Shown: one piece after another, positions 9,850 through 21,327 of the stretch
Position numbering within the stretch: the stretch's first letter is position 1
Layout of the letters: every line of letters starts with the position of its first letter
From: Balanoglossus misakiensis
Taxonomy: Eukaryota; Hemichordata
Reading direction: 5' to 3'
NCBI GenBank assembly: GCA_040954595.2
Contig: JBECUI020000033.1
Coordinates: 1 to 64,000 of the forward strand
DNA: 64,000 nt
Position numbers and translations under genes: made by a program
Notes under the pieces: model-generated
What the model saw: only the letters and a program-made list of their open reading frames with translations
What the model was told of the DNA's origin: nothing
Database searches by the model: none

Positions 9850-12800
9850 ATGAAAGGCACTTCTATGTTGTTTCTTGTGGTTCTGGTTTTTTTCAGTTGC
9901 GGTGATACCACTACCACTACCATGGAGTACGGAGATGTCTCTTACCGGGTTGACGGAAGCCAAGTAATCGTGACTGGTTTCTCAGCATTGGGGAAAACAA
10001 AGAGTTCTATCGTAATCCCCTCTTCGATTATTGATAAACCTGTAACAAAGATTGACGATGAGGCCTTTATGTTTAGTAGCTTTGATGAAGGCAAATCCTT
10101 TATGGGTGTGAGCCTCCCCAATAGCCTGATCAGTATTGGAGTAGCTGCCTTTAAAAATACTGGTTTACTCAGTCTGGATGTTCCCGATAGCGTAAACAGC
10201 ATCGGGGAAGAGGCATTTAATTCGGCTGAATCTCTGGCTAATGTTAGCTTAGGAAGTGGCATAAGATTTATAGGTAATCTGGCTTTTGCGGGTACGGTCC
10301 TTACCGAGTTGACCATTTTGGCCCTCAATGAGCCTAACCTTTCCATCGATCCCGCCAAGGTTTTTCCAACTTCCCTGGAGGGAAGCACCTTGCGCTATCC
10401 CCTTGAGTCAAGAGCTTATGGTTCTTTTCCCTGGAGCGAATTCAATAAGAAAACTCCCATCTTTAAGTCTAGTTTTGTAGAAAACATATGGCCGGGAGAT
10501 GCCAGCGTTACCCTGTACTTCAAGGGCATCATAGGAGTTACTTATACAGTTTCTGCCCATACCACAGAGAATTTTTCCGATCCTGGGATAACAATGGATT
10601 CCCCTTTAGCCACAGAAGATTCCTTTGATCTGAAGATTGATGGTCTGAACAACGATACCCCGTATTACTTCCGGTCCTCGGGAAGAATTTCCAAGGACAT
10701 TCCAGCAACTGGTTTACAGTCTCCAACAACCCCTACACCCCAACTCTCATACCCAGTCTCACCATTGACAATATCCTACCCGGTATTGAGAGCCTTAGGG
10801 TTGCCTTCACAGCTATTCCCGACATTGAAGTTACTCTCTGGGGCCATACACGGTCAGATTTTTCTGACCCGGGAATATCGACGGATCCTGTTCTAACCAA
10901 CGGGGAAGCCCAGAATATAAAACTGACTGGTTTGAACAATGGAACTCCTTACTATATTCGGGTTCGAGGGGAAACTTCTTCTGGAGCTTTTACCTGGGTT
11001 GAACCGTTGGACAATCCATACACCCCCGTTGCTGGTTTCTCCATCAGCTTGGAAGAAATCAAAACCAGTTTGGAGACCATTACGGTTACTTTCTTCAGTA
11101 CAGTCGGCTTTGAGGTTACCTTCTGGGCCCATACTCAACCAGATTTTTCTGATCCGGGAATATCCATCGATTCGTTTATTACTACGGAAGGTCTCCAGGA
11201 AAAAAGCTTTGAGGGTCTGGAAGAAAATACGGATTATTATATCCGGGGTCTCGGAAAAGATCCCCAGGGAATCTTTGATGAGGTTTGGTTTGCACCCGAG
11301 AATAATCCATATTCTCGTAACTCGGATCCCACGGTTTCCACACTTACTGTCCAGCCCGGTGTCAAAGAGTTCAGAATTAGCGTTAATGCACGGCTCGACA
11401 CGGAGATTCGCATCGGAATTCATACTCAACCGGATTACTCTGATCCAGGAATCCTGGTTGATCCTTTTAAGGCTTCGGGAGTTCCTGAAGAACTTCTTAT
11501 CAGGGGGCTTGAGGGAAACAATCCCTACTATATTCGAGCGCAAGGAGAAAATCCCCAGGGAGACCGTGTCGTGGTTGAGGCTGCTAGCAATCCCTATACC
11601 CCCTACAGTGCCTATATCGCTACCATCACCGATGTTATACCCCGATCAGGAACTATAATTGTAAGTATCAGAACAGACATCGGGCAGAGGGGACTTTGGA
11701 AGTCTTTGATAATCACAATTATCAGGACTCTCCTTTGCGGACCATCACCTACTCTGGCTCTGAGGATGTGACAATAAGCGGACTGGTCAATGAGAAAACT
11801 TACTATGTACGTCTTCGACCTGATAATGCTGGTGCCGAGTTCCGCTACTCTACCCCTCTTATCCCCACCGTTGCGGGTAAGCAGTACATCCACCGTCTAA
11901 GCGAGCTTGCCAAAATTGGAGTGGATACTGTGAACTATCCCATTAACTGGGCTTTCGAACTGAAAAAGAGCCTTAATTTTGCTGATGCCAACAATGATGG
12001 ATATTTTGATGACCCCTACGACAGCGACAGTGTTACTCTGAATGGAAACTGGACCCCCCTTACTCCTGGAACCTTCGATGCTAACGGAAACTATCTAGAC
12101 AATGGATTCTCCGGCAACTTTTATGTCCCTGAAAATCATGCGTACCGCATTGACGGTATGAAAATAGATATGCCTACTTCCACTTCTCCTGTTGCTTTAT
12201 TTGGGACTTTGGGAGTAGGTGGGAAAATCACCAATCTTGGGCTGGTGGGGTCTATTGTCTTGGGACAGGATTCCACAGGAGCCCTGATTGGATATCTTTA
12301 CAGCGGCACGGTAGAAAATAGCTATGTCGAAAAAGATGGTGACGGCAACGGGGGAGTTACTGGAGCAAGTAATGTGGGAGGCCTGGTCGGGTATATTGGA
12401 GATAGTAGTCAAACTAGTGTAATCAAGACTAGCTATTCCACAGTAGAAGTTACAGGGAGTACGAATGTGGGAGGCCTGATTGGAAAAACTGAGACAGTTG
12501 ACTTAAGCAACAGCTATAGCACAGGTGATGTAGAAGCGACTGGAGCTTATGCAGGCGGTCTAGTTGGAGATAGTGCTGGTGGTAGCGAGAGTTTCATTTC
12601 GGGGAGCTATGCCACAGGCAAGGTTCAGGCGGGAGGGGATTATGCTGGTGGTCTTCTTGGACATTCTAAAATTGCCCAATACAACAACTATGCCAATGGT
12701 CTTGTCTCAGGTCAGAACTATGTTGGTGGCTTGATAGGACGTTATGCAAGTGAACCATCGACAACTGCTAAAATAAGTCATAGCTATGCTACAGGTGAAG

Positions 12801-13381
12801 TAGTAGCGACAGGTAATTATGTTGGCGGCCTCATCGGTCATAGCGTCGGTAGAGAGGTAAGAGACAGCTATGCTGTCGGGAACGTTACAGGACAAGACTA
12901 TGTAGGTGGTCTAATCGGTAAGTCGGAAAGTCCTCAACAGTGGACCTACGCTGTCGGAGACGTTACAGGGCAAGATTATGTGGGTGGTTTAACCGGATTG
13001 TATATGGGCGGAACCAGTGGACAGCTCAACAACAATCTTGCCATTGGAAATGTTAAGGGAAGGAATAGTGTGGGTGGAGTGACCGGAAGTCTGGACGGGA
13101 CTAGCAGGGAGTCCAACAACCATTATTACAAAGGCCAGAACCTCACCAATCCGGGAGGATATCCCCATGAGATTCCAACTGTGCTTGGTAGAGAGGTCAG
13201 CAGGGAGCAGCTTATAACTCCAACCTGGTACACCAACAATCTAACCTTGTCCAATACCAACTGGCATATTTCCGACCTGGTAGAGGGCCCTGACAGCTAT
13301 TACCCTCACTTATACCAGTCTGGAATTGCAAATGGAGTACTAATAGAGATACCGAACCAGCCCAACGTTCCCATTTCTTGA
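9850..13381 (+). CDS. Giant surface lipoprotein B: LRR_5, beta-sandwich repeats and GLUG repeats (frameshifted)
   Basis: Probable surface lipoprotein, about 1175 aa when frames are joined. Residues 1-17 are a signal peptide ending FFSC. Residues about 25-170 carry BspA-type LRR_5 repeats (LPNSLISIGVAAF and similar). Then come four units of about 95 aa with a HTQPDFSDPGIS ... YYIRxxGExPQG pattern, fibronectin-like in spacing. The C-terminal half (from about 12200) is a run of GLUG repeats (GGLVG ... NSYSTGDV), which in other bacteria are found in surface and adhesive proteins. Two single-base shifts: near 10725 and near 11690. It is paralogous to lipoprotein C over its whole length. A ribosome site (AAGGGGG) lies ten bases upstream. 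Function in attachment is inferred. Confidence 0.75.
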
Positions 13382-13811
13382 AGCTTTTTCTACCCCTTGT
13401 GTCCAGGTTTCTATCGTACTGGGAAATCTGGATATTGTAGGAAAGCGGTTCTCATCTTCCATCTGTAACTCAGTCAATACTGACAGCCAGGTCTTTTGTC
13501 AAAGCCAAGAAGCCTGAGTAGTCCTTTAATAACTTCATCACTTCTTTTCCAGTTCATCTTGGATGCTCCCAGGCTTTGCGATGTCCTACGGCATGGATCT
13601 TCCTTGTCATTTGCAGCTTCGAGCCCTTGTTGTATGTGCTCAATCATGGCAACCCCCCTGACCTCATGCTCGGATCGTTAACATTTTCCTCTGGAGGAGA
13701 GATGGACTTTCATAGATAATCTCGGGATCTTCCAGATTTTAAAATAAATGTCTTAAGCCTGTACTTTCCTTCTATGGAGGGTAAGAGACTGGTCTGTCGC
13801 AATTATGGAGG
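13382..13811. other. Intergenic region between convergent genes
   Basis: About 430 bases between the ends of lipoprotein B (+) and the GAF/HD-GYP gene (-). No gene, RNA or clear hairpin was recognised. Confidence 0.5.
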
Positions 13812-15013
13812 TTAATCTTTAAATCTTTTGGGTATAGTTTGGAGCTCATCTTCTATTTCACAAAAGATGCTGACTAACTGCGGATCAAAGTACTTGCTGC
13901 TTTTACTTCTTATATACTGAATCGCTGCCCTTTGGGTCCAGGGTTCTTTGTAACTTCGGGCAGACATAAGGGCATCGTATACGTCACAGATGGTCACAAT
14001 TCGGGCTGAGAGGGGAATGTCCTTTCCTTTCTTGCCAGGACCAAACTTGGTGGGGATTTCTTTTAAGTTCTCTATATAACCAGGATAGCCGCTTCCATCC
14101 CAATGTTCATGATGATTGAGAACGACCTCTTGGGTAATTCTGTCCCACAAAGAATAGGTATTGGGAAAAAGCTGAGCACCATAAATGGTATGGCAGCCCA
14201 TGAGTAACTTTTCTTCTTTGTTTAAATAGCCAGGTTTAGACAGCAGGTTATCGGCAATTCCAAGTTTTCCCACATCGTGGAGAATGGCTGCTGTTCCAAG
14301 GGCCCTCTTCTTCATGTTACGTTCTGCTAGAGAACATCCTTGGTCCTTGGCGTATCTGTTATAAAGTGCCATGGCATATTCACCAACTCGTTTGGAGTGG
14401 TTTACAGTTTCGGAGGGATCCCGAAGTTCAAGAATGCTAATCGTGCGGTGGATCATTTCTTGCATTATCGTAGCTTTTTCCAGGGCAAAGACAATGTTGT
14501 TCGATAGAAAGATTGTTTGTAAGCGGTCTTGGTTTGAGAAAGGAACTATCTTGCCTTCGCGCTGGGCATTAATGATCTGTAAAACACCCAAGACCTTGTT
14601 TTGGGCCGTTTGCAGGGGGACAACCAGCAGACTTTTTGTCCGGTAGTTGGTAGCTTGGTCAAATTCCCGGTTGAAGTGAAAATCTTTTTGCTTCGGAAGT
14701 TTGTAAACATCATCAATCATAAGGGTCTGTCCCGTCACAGCAGAGAAACCAGCCATGCTCATTTTGTTCAAGGGGATGCTACGTTCGGTATAGGGAAGCA
14801 TTTTTAAGCCTTTACCGTCGGGGAATAAAGTCTGATTCTCAATGTATTTGAAGTAGAGTCGGTTTCGTCGCGGATGTAGAGAGTCCCAGCATCTGCATTC
14901 AACAAGGTTCGGACTTCGTGGAGGAGCCTTTTCAATAAGATTTCGTAATCGTATATCCTTTGAAGCTTTTGAATTATCAAAAGCAGTTTATAACTGTTTT
15001 GATGAGAAATCAT
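13812..15013 (-). CDS. GAF plus HD-GYP domain protein, putative c-di-GMP phosphodiesterase (frameshifted)
   Basis: About 400 aa. An N-terminal GAF sensor domain (LLHEVRTLLNADAGTLYIRD ... SLLVVPLQ) is followed by an HD-GYP domain with intact HDVGKLGIAD and HHEHWDGSGYPG motifs, the signature of cyclic-di-GMP phosphodiesterases. A single-base shift near 14865 splits the GAF domain; the continuation NQTLFPDGKGLKMLPYT is found in the neighbouring frame. The start ATG at 15013 follows AGGTGG; a GTG at 15028 is also possible. It is divergent from cimA. The signal sensed by GAF is unknown. Confidence 0.75.
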
Positions 15014-15396
15014 GAATATTTTTACCACCTAAAAGGGAATATGGGAACTCTTCAAGTGAAAAATTTTCTCTTAAAGAATAAAGTTCTCAACAAAAAGGTT
15101 TCTTCCCCTCTTGACTCGTAGGACCTTTCCGCTTAGACTCTTGCAGAGCATGAGAGCCAAAAGGAGAGACTCATGACCTTTAGTACCCTCCTACCTAGAA
15201 ACATTGAGCTGTTTTTTAGCCTATCTATTTATTGACATAGAAAAGGCAATCATCACAGCAGAAGCAGGATAGCTTTAAAATCTTTTCCTTGCAAATTATA
15301 TTACCGTTGATGATCAACCTTTTCAAGTCTGATAGGGAAGTTTGGATTAGGTCTGTTGTTTTTGCATAAGAATCAAAGGATGTAATGGAAGGAACA
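15014..15396. other. Divergent promoter region of the HD-GYP and cimA genes
   Basis: About 380 bases. It probably holds the promoter of the cimA-leuA-leuB run and of the HD-GYP gene. I looked for a T-box or leucine-rich leader peptide and saw neither. Confidence 0.45.
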
Positions 15397-17009
15397 ATGA
15401 ATAACAAAAAGAAAATTTTTCTTTATGATACCACCTTGAGGGATGGAGCTCAAACTCGGGGAGTTCACTTCTCGGTGGAAGATAAAATTAAGCTGGCCCG
15501 GCTCTTTGACGAATGGGCTTTGCCTACATAGAAGGAGGCTGGCCTGGTTCCAATCCCAAGGATGGCCGGTTCTTTGAAGAGATGAAGAAATCTCCTTTGT
15601 CTCAGGCCAAGCTCTGTGCTTTTTCTTCCACATGTCTCAAACTTGCCAAACCACACAAAGATAAGATCCTTGCCGATCTTATACAGGCGGAGACGCCAGT
15701 CTATACCATTTTGGAAAGAGTTGGGCCCTTCATGTGGAGGAGGGGCTAAAGACAACCAAAATGAAAAACATTGATATGATTTTTTCTACCTTGACGTATC
15801 TGAAGCCCCAGTGTGAAGAGATTATTTATGACGCCGAGCATTTTTTTTGACGGTTTCAAAGAAGATCCTGAGTATGCCCTGGAAACCATTCAGGCAGCGG
15901 CTGAGGCAGGGGCTGACTGGATAGTCCTCTGCGATACTAACGGGGGAAACCTGCCCGAAGAGATAACAACCGCTTTCCTAGCGGCCTCGGCGGCAGTGAA
16001 AACTCCTCTGGGTATTCATACCCATGACGACGGTGGTTTTGCCCTGGCCAATACGCTCATGGCCGTCCGGCAGGGTGCCCGGATGGTCCAGGGGACGATC
16101 AATGGCTTGGGAGAGCGCTGCGGTAATGTTAATTTGTGCAGTGTCATCCCCACCTTGAGCGTGAAACTGGATTACTCTACCATCCCTGAAGAAAAGATTT
16201 CCGAAATTACTCACATGAGCCATCTGGTTTCGGAGTTTTCTAATCAGACACACCAAGACCATTTCCCCTATGTCGGAGAGAGAGCCTTCACTCATAAGGG
16301 GGGAATCCATGTTTCCGCTGTTGGAAAGAACCCAAGGATGTATGAGCACATATCTCCCGAAAGGGTGGGAAATAAACGCTCCATTGCCGTTAGTGACCAG
16401 GCAGGCAAGAGCAACATACTTCAGAGGGCCAAGGCGATGGGAGTTACAATGGAAGACTCCCACGCTAGAACCATAGTGGCAAAGGTAAAGGAGCTAGAGG
16501 CCGAAGGATACCATTTTGAAGGTGCTGAGGCTTCTTTTGAACTTCTCTCCGATGAACTGATGGGAAAGAGCAAAGTCTATTTCACCGTCCATGGATTCCG
16601 GGTTCATATTTGGGAAAATGACGGGGGGGACATCCTTTCGGAAGCCACCATCAAGGTTTCTGTTCCCCATGACGTGCAGAAAACCGGTAATCATGCCTCT
16701 TCCCAGCAGCATGTGGTTAGCGAAGGGAAAGGTCCTGTAGAGGCTATTGATCTAGCTCTGAGGAAGGCTTTAGTAAATTTTTACCCTCAGTTGACCTCAG
16801 TCCGTCTGACAGATTACAAGGTGCGTATTCTCAATGAAGAAGAAGGCACCACGGCACTTACCAGGGTGCTTATCAGCAGTACTGACGGAGAACTACACTG
16901 GGGTACTGTGGGAGTATCGGAAAACATTATCGAGGCCTCTTGGCGGGCCTTAGTGGAATCACTTACCTATAAGTTAAAAAAAGATGCGGAGAAAAGAGAT
17001 GACACGTAA
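15397..17009 (+). CDS. cimA: (R)-citramalate synthase (three frameshifts)
   Basis: Condenses pyruvate and acetyl-CoA to citramalate, the first step of the threonine-independent isoleucine route. The joined product is about 536 aa, the usual length for this CimA subfamily. It starts [33 protein letters not shown] distinguishes it from LeuA. The metal-binding GIHTHDDGG motif and the C-terminal regulatory domain (LeuA_dimer type, ending near 16960) are present. GGAAGGA precedes ATG 15397. Breaks: near 15512, near 15715, and an 8-T run at 15840-15848 that is one T too long. It overlaps the leuA start by 11 bases, so the two are co-transcribed. The pattern of shifts in an otherwise well-conserved protein favours read error. 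Confidence 0.85.
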
Positions 17010-18549
17010 CATTACCATTTTTGATACCACCCTTCGGGATGGTGAGCAATCTCCTGGAGCTTCTATGACGATGGAACAAAAAATTGAGATCGCCGAGGCT
17101 CTCGATCGTTTGGGGGTAGATCGCATTGAGGCAGGTTTCCCTGTTTCGTCACCGGTGCAGTTTGAAGCTATTAAGCGAATAGGCACGGTAGTAAAAAAGA
17201 AAAAAAAGCTGTTGTGGTGGGCCTGGCCCGGTGCAAAAAACTTGATATCGATGCCGTGCGGGATTCTCTGTCGAACTGTCCCAACAAAATGATTCATCTT
17301 TTTATTGCTACCAGCCCTCTTCATATGATGTACAAACTTCGCATGAGCGAAGAAGAAATTCTGGCCTCCATTACCGAGCATATTAGCTATGCCCGGTCTC
17401 AGGGTTTGAACTAATAGAATTTTCTCCAGAAGATGCCTCCCGCTCCGATTGGGATTTTATGCTTCGAGCCCTGCAAACAGCCGTGGCTGCTGGAGCCAAT
17501 ACTTTAAACATTCCCGATACCGTAGGCTATGCCATGCCTGAGGAATATGGAGAGAGGATGCGAAAATCAGAGAATCTATACCCCAAATAGGCCGGGGTGT
17601 GATGCTCTCAACCCACTGTCACAACGATCTTGGCCTGGCCCTGGCCAATTCTCTTGCTGCCGTCAAGGCGGGAGCTGAACAGGTAGAAGTAACGCTCAAT
17701 GGCATTGGAGAAAGGGCAGGCAACACCGCTTTGGAAGAATTAGTTATGGCCTTGGAAGTGCGCCGAGACCTCTGGGATGTCCGGACCAAGATCAACACGA
17801 AGTATCTGTATCCCACCAGCAAACTCTTGCAGAATCTCACTGGTCTGATAATTCCCAGAAACAAGCCGATTTTTGGGGACAATGTATTCAGCCATGAATC
17901 TGGAATACATCAACATGGTATGATCAAGCACCGGGAAACTTATGAGATAATGGATCCGGCAACGATAGGTCGCAGTCGCGAAACCCTGGTCATGGGGCGC
18001 CATTCAGGGAAACATGCCCTTAAACAGAAGCTCAAGCAGTACAACATTGTTCTTCATGGCAATCAGATAGATGAACTCTATAAAAAATTTATTGACATTG
18101 CTGAAAAAAAGAAAGAGGTTTATGATGAAGATCTTTTCACCCTGGTTTCTGGAGTACTTGGGGAGATACCTACAGGCTGGAGTCTGAATTCCTTCCAGAC
18201 CTGGACGGGAAATAAGGTTGTTCCCTCAGCCACGGTGCAAATGTCTAAACAAGGGAAAGAGCTCTGTCTGGGATCCCAAACGGGAGATGGTCCTGTCGAT
18301 GCTGTTTTTAAGGCCATTGACGTCTGTACAGGACTCTCGGGAATTTTGGAAGAATATGTCATTCAGGCTGTGGGGGCTGGTAAAGATGCTCAAGGCCAGG
18401 TAAAACTTCGGGTGAATTTTGAGGGGATTTCCGTGGATGGTAAGGCCTCTTCCACTGATATTATTGAAGCCTCAGCCCTGGCCTATATCAATGCTGTTAA
18501 CCGTAAGGAACTTATGGACAACATGGAAATGGAAAAATTTGATTCTTGA
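16999..18549 (+). CDS. leuA: 2-isopropylmalate synthase (three frameshifts)
   Basis: Condenses 2-oxoisovalerate with acetyl-CoA, the first committed step to leucine. The joined product is about 516 aa, normal for LeuA. Features seen: [19 protein letters not shown] at the N-terminus, [15 protein letters not shown] (metal-binding HxH), and the KHALKQKL block before a full C-terminal regulatory domain that normally binds leucine. Breaks: near 17205 in an A-rich run, near 17405, and near 17562 in an A4 run; each continuation is found one frame away without loss of family residues. The start ATG at 16999 lies inside the end of cimA. Confidence 0.85.
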
Positions 18550-18590
18550 AATAGAGACGGAATTACATTGTAGAAAAAGGAAGAATAATT

Positions 18591-19673
18591 TTGGCAAAAA
18601 CCTATAAAATCGCTGTAATGCCTGGAGATGGAACGGGTGCCGAAGTGGTGGCCGAGGGGAAGAAGGTTCTAATTACTGTCGCTGAGAAGTTTGGATTTTC
18701 CCTGGAGATGGTCGACTTTGACTTGGGGGGGGACCGTTTTCTGGCTACCGGAGAGATTCTCCCCGATACCGTAATGAAGGAGATTAAAAGCTGTGATTCT
18801 ATTTTTCTTGGTGCCATTGGCCATCCAGATGTAAGGCCTGGTATCCTTGAAAAGGGAATTCTTCTCCGCCTGCGTTTTGAACTGGATCAGTATATTAACC
18901 TGCGTCCTGTAAAGCTCTATCCTGGTGTGGATTCCCCTTTAAAAGACAAGGGGCCTGAGCACATTGACTATGTGGTTGTCAGGGAAAATACTGGAGGAAT
19001 CTACACTGGTACCGGGGGAATCTCTATGAAAGGAACACCCCAAGAAGTTGCCGTACAAAGCATGGTTTACAACCGTTTCCAGGTAGAACGCTGTCTCCGA
19101 TATGCCTATGAATATGCTCAGAGTCACGGTCGAAAGGCCCGGGGAAAAGGGGAGGCCAATACTCTGGGATTGGTGGGAAAAACCAACGTTCTTACCTATG
19201 TCTTTGACCTTTGGGAACGAGCTTTCCACGAAATTGGCAGGAGCAATTATAGCGATGTGGTACGAGAGTATTATCATGTCGATGCTGCGTGTATGTGGAT
19301 GGTCAAAAGCCCTGAATGGTTTGATGTCTTGGTAACAAGCAATATGTTTGGAGACATTATTACCGATCTTGGAGCCATTACCCAGGGCGGCATGGGTATT
19401 GCCGCCGGGGGTAATATCAATCCTGATGGAATCTCTATGTTTGAACCCATAGGAGGTTCTGCCCCTAAATATACTGGCAGAGGAATTATCAATCCCCTGG
19501 CTTCCATAATAGCGGGGGCCATGATGCTGGATGTTCTTGGTGAATCTGAGGCTTCCATGGCTGTGGAAAATGCCGTTATGAAAGTAACGGGAACCAAGCT
19601 TAAGAGTTTGACGGCCGGTAACATGGGCTACTCCACAAGTGAAGTGGGAGATTTAGTAGCGGAACAGATCTAG
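18591..19673 (+). CDS. leuB: 3-isopropylmalate dehydrogenase
   Basis: Cytosolic NAD-dependent oxidative decarboxylase of the isocitrate/isopropylmalate dehydrogenase family, 360 aa. PGDGTGAEV at the N-terminus, RPVKLYPGV, RENTGGIYTG, the DAACMWMV helix, and SNMFGDIITDLGA with the metal-binding aspartates near residue 245 are all intact. PIGGSAPKYTGRG precedes the NAD site. The start codon is TTG at 18591, with AAGGAAGA seven bases upstream. It follows leuA by 41 bases. It may also act on 3-methylmalate, the citramalate-pathway intermediate, as LeuB does in other bacteria. leuC and leuD are not in the window. Confidence 0.85.
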   Translation: MAKTYKIAVMPGDGTGAEVVAEGKKVLITVAEKFGFSLEMVDFDLGGDRFLATGEILPDTVMKEIKSCDSIFLGAIGHPDVRPGILEKGILLRLRFELDQYINLRPVKLYPGVDSPLKDKGPEHIDYVVVRENTGGIYTGTGGISMKGTPQEVAVQSMVYNRFQVERCLRYAYEYAQSHGRKARGKGEANTLGLVGKTNVLTYVFDLWERAFHEIGRSNYSDVVREYYHVDAACMWMVKSPEWFDVLVTSNMFGDIITDLGAITQGGMGIAAGGNINPDGISMFEPIGGSAPKYTGRGIINPLASIIAGAMMLDVLGESEASMAVENAVMKVTGTKLKSLTAGNMGYSTSEVGDLVAEQI

Positions 19674-19783
19674 TCGGAGGGACTTACCTAGCCGTTTCTC
19701 CTGACTTGACGTATTGGGAAGATTCTGAAAGAATGGGACTTTCTCTAAGACCTTTGGAGGAAAAGTCAGCATTTTGAGGCCAT

Positions 19784-20212
19784 ATGAAGACAATTTATAT
19801 AAAACCCCATCCCGACAAACGTCGATGGTATATTATCGATGCTCGGGATAAGGTCCTTGGCCGCATAGCGGTCAAGGCTGCTGTACTGGTTCGGGGGAAG
19901 CACAAACCCTCTTTTGTTCCCCATCAGGAAATAGGCGATTACGTGATTATTGTGAACGCAGATAAAGTTGTCCTCAGCGGCAACAAGGTGGATAGCAAAC
20001 TCTATTACCGCCATTCAGGCTATCTTGGGAGCCTTAAGGTCGAGAGTTACCGGAAACTAGTGGCCAGAAAGCCTACCGTTCCTCTGGAGAAGGCCATTAG
20101 GGGTATGCTTCCCCGGGGTGCTCTGGGGAACAAACTCTACAGAAATGTAAAGGTTTATGCTGGCCAGTCACATCCCCATGCAGCGCAGCAACCTGAAATT
20201 ATGGATATTTAG
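19784..20212 (+). CDS. rplM: Ribosomal protein L13 (uL13)
   Basis: 142 aa, the standard size. KTIYIKPHPDKRRWYIIDAR at the start, VLGRIAVKAAVLVRGKHKP in the first third and GMLPRGALGNKLYRNVKVYAG in the last third are diagnostic of uL13. It is followed 15 bases later by rpsI, the usual pairing. A TTTGGAGGAAAA ribosome site lies upstream. Confidence 0.97.
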   Translation: MKTIYIKPHPDKRRWYIIDARDKVLGRIAVKAAVLVRGKHKPSFVPHQEIGDYVIIVNADKVVLSGNKVDSKLYYRHSGYLGSLKVESYRKLVARKPTVPLEKAIRGMLPRGALGNKLYRNVKVYAGQSHPHAAQQPEIMDI

Positions 20213-20227
20213 AGGTATTTCAAGAAC

Positions 20228-20619
20228 ATGATCACCCTACTTGCTCAGGGCACCGGTCGCCGCAAGACATCGGTTGCCCGTGTTTACATTCGGGAAGGCG
20301 AGGCGGGCATAACGATTAACGGCAAGACCTTGGAGAAGTATTTCTACCTGGGTTCTCTGCGGAATCAGGTTATGCAACCTTTAGAGGCGGTTTCAAGTGC
20401 CGGAAAGTATAACATTCATGTGAATGTTGGGGGTGGGGCACTACCGGTCAGGCCGGTGCCGTGCGCCATGCCCTGGCCCGTGCACTCGTGGAACTGGAAG
20501 AAAGCAACCGTCCGGTCCTCAAAGCTAATGGCTACCTTACCCGGGACTCCCGGATGGTGGAGCGGAAGAAGTATGGCCGCCCCGGTGCCCGGAAAAAGTT
20601 TCAATTTTCTAAGCGTTAG
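20228..20619 (+). CDS. rpsI: Ribosomal protein S9 (uS9) (frameshifted)
   Basis: About 130 aa when joined. Residues 1-70 read in one frame ([16 protein letters not shown]). After the GGGTGGGGCACTACC stretch near 20445 the conserved sequence ([15 protein letters not shown] ... [14 protein letters not shown], stop 20617-20619) continues one frame over. The S9 C-terminal SKR tail, which contacts tRNA in the P site, is intact. As rpsI is essential in most bacteria, a base lost in sequencing is far more likely than a real mutation. Confidence 0.9.
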
Positions 20620-20702
20620 CATCAAATCCGTAAAGGAAGGAAGGCTTCGGTACCTCCTTTCCAAATTCTGCCTTTTGCGCTTCCCATAGAACTTGTCATG
20701 AG

Positions 20703-20742
20703 CATTGCAAAAAAGCTCAGGCAGAGCAGCTTTTTTACAATG
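20703..20742. terminator. Rho-independent terminator after rpsI
   Basis: CATTG and CAATG, then AAAAAAGCT and AGCTTTTTT, form a long stem with a single mismatch, with a U-run on either strand. Well placed to end the rplM-rpsI transcript. Confidence 0.75.
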
Positions 20743-20753
20743 TATCGGGGAAG

Positions 20754-20795
20754 GAACCTTATCGATATCTTGAAGCTGTATATCAGATAAGGTTC
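20754..20795. promoter_or_regulatory. Strong inverted repeat before acyP
   Basis: GAACCTTATC pairs with GATAAGGTTC, continued inward by GATAT/ATATC with one bulged A, and an 11-base loop. No U-run follows. It could be a leader hairpin of acyP or an operator. Confidence 0.5.
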
Positions 20796-20918
20796 AGAGA
20801 AGAAGCTCCGGAAACTCACCCCCTTTCTGGGGAGGGAGATTCAGTTTAGCGGTCCAGCCTTGTTGAGAAGGAAAATAGGCAGCAGTAAATTGTTCCCGCT
20901 TGCAGGAGGCGAATAGGA

Positions 20919-21191
20919 ATGATTGCCTTAAAAATTAAAGTAAGGGGCCAAGTGCAGGGAGTGGGATTCCGCTGGTACACCCGCAGGCAGGGCAGGAAAC
21001 TTGAACTAGTTGGTTGGGTGCGTAACGATGCCGATGGTGGGGTTAGCATCTGGGCTGAAGGCTTTGAGTCTAAGCTGAACATCCTGGTAGACAATTTAAG
21101 ACAGGGTCCCCCTGGAGCATGGGTGGAAAGTCTGAAAGTGGAAAAGGTGAATCCCAAGGGGGAATACCGGGATTTTGCCATAGTCTTTTAG
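20919..21191 (+). CDS. acyP: Acylphosphatase
   Basis: 90-aa enzyme that hydrolyses acyl phosphates. RGQVQGVGFRWYTRRQ contains the catalytic arginine (residue 18) and VGWVRNDADGGV the catalytic asparagine (residue 36), the two residues that define the family. Length is standard. A GCAGGAGGCG ribosome site lies upstream. It sits alone between two hairpins and tRNA-Ala. Confidence 0.95.
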   Translation: MIALKIKVRGQVQGVGFRWYTRRQGRKLELVGWVRNDADGGVSIWAEGFESKLNILVDNLRQGPPGAWVESLKVEKVNPKGEYRDFAIVF

Positions 21192-21253
21192 GAAAGTCTT
21201 TCCAGATAGCTTGATGAAAAGCAGCAAATCTTCAATAATCCCAACATATTGAA

Positions 21254-21327
21254 GGGGGATTAGCTCAGTTGGTCAGAGCGGTTGGTTCGCAATCAACAGG
21301 TCGTCGGTTCGAATCCGATATCCTCCA
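21254..21327 (+). tRNA. tRNA-Ala (anticodon CGC)
   Basis: Acceptor GGGGGAT pairs with ATCCTCC, with a G3-U70 wobble, the classical alanine identity element. D-arm GCTCAGTTGGTCAGAGC, anticodon stem GTTGG/TCAAC with loop TTCGCAA (anticodon CGC), T-arm GTCGG-TTCGAAT-CCGAT, discriminator A. The 3' CCA is not encoded. Confidence 0.92.

Noticed and set aside
15014-15396. T-box or leader peptide for the cimA-leuA-leuB genes
   Set aside because: No T-box sequence, specifier loop or leucine/isoleucine-rich short peptide could be found.
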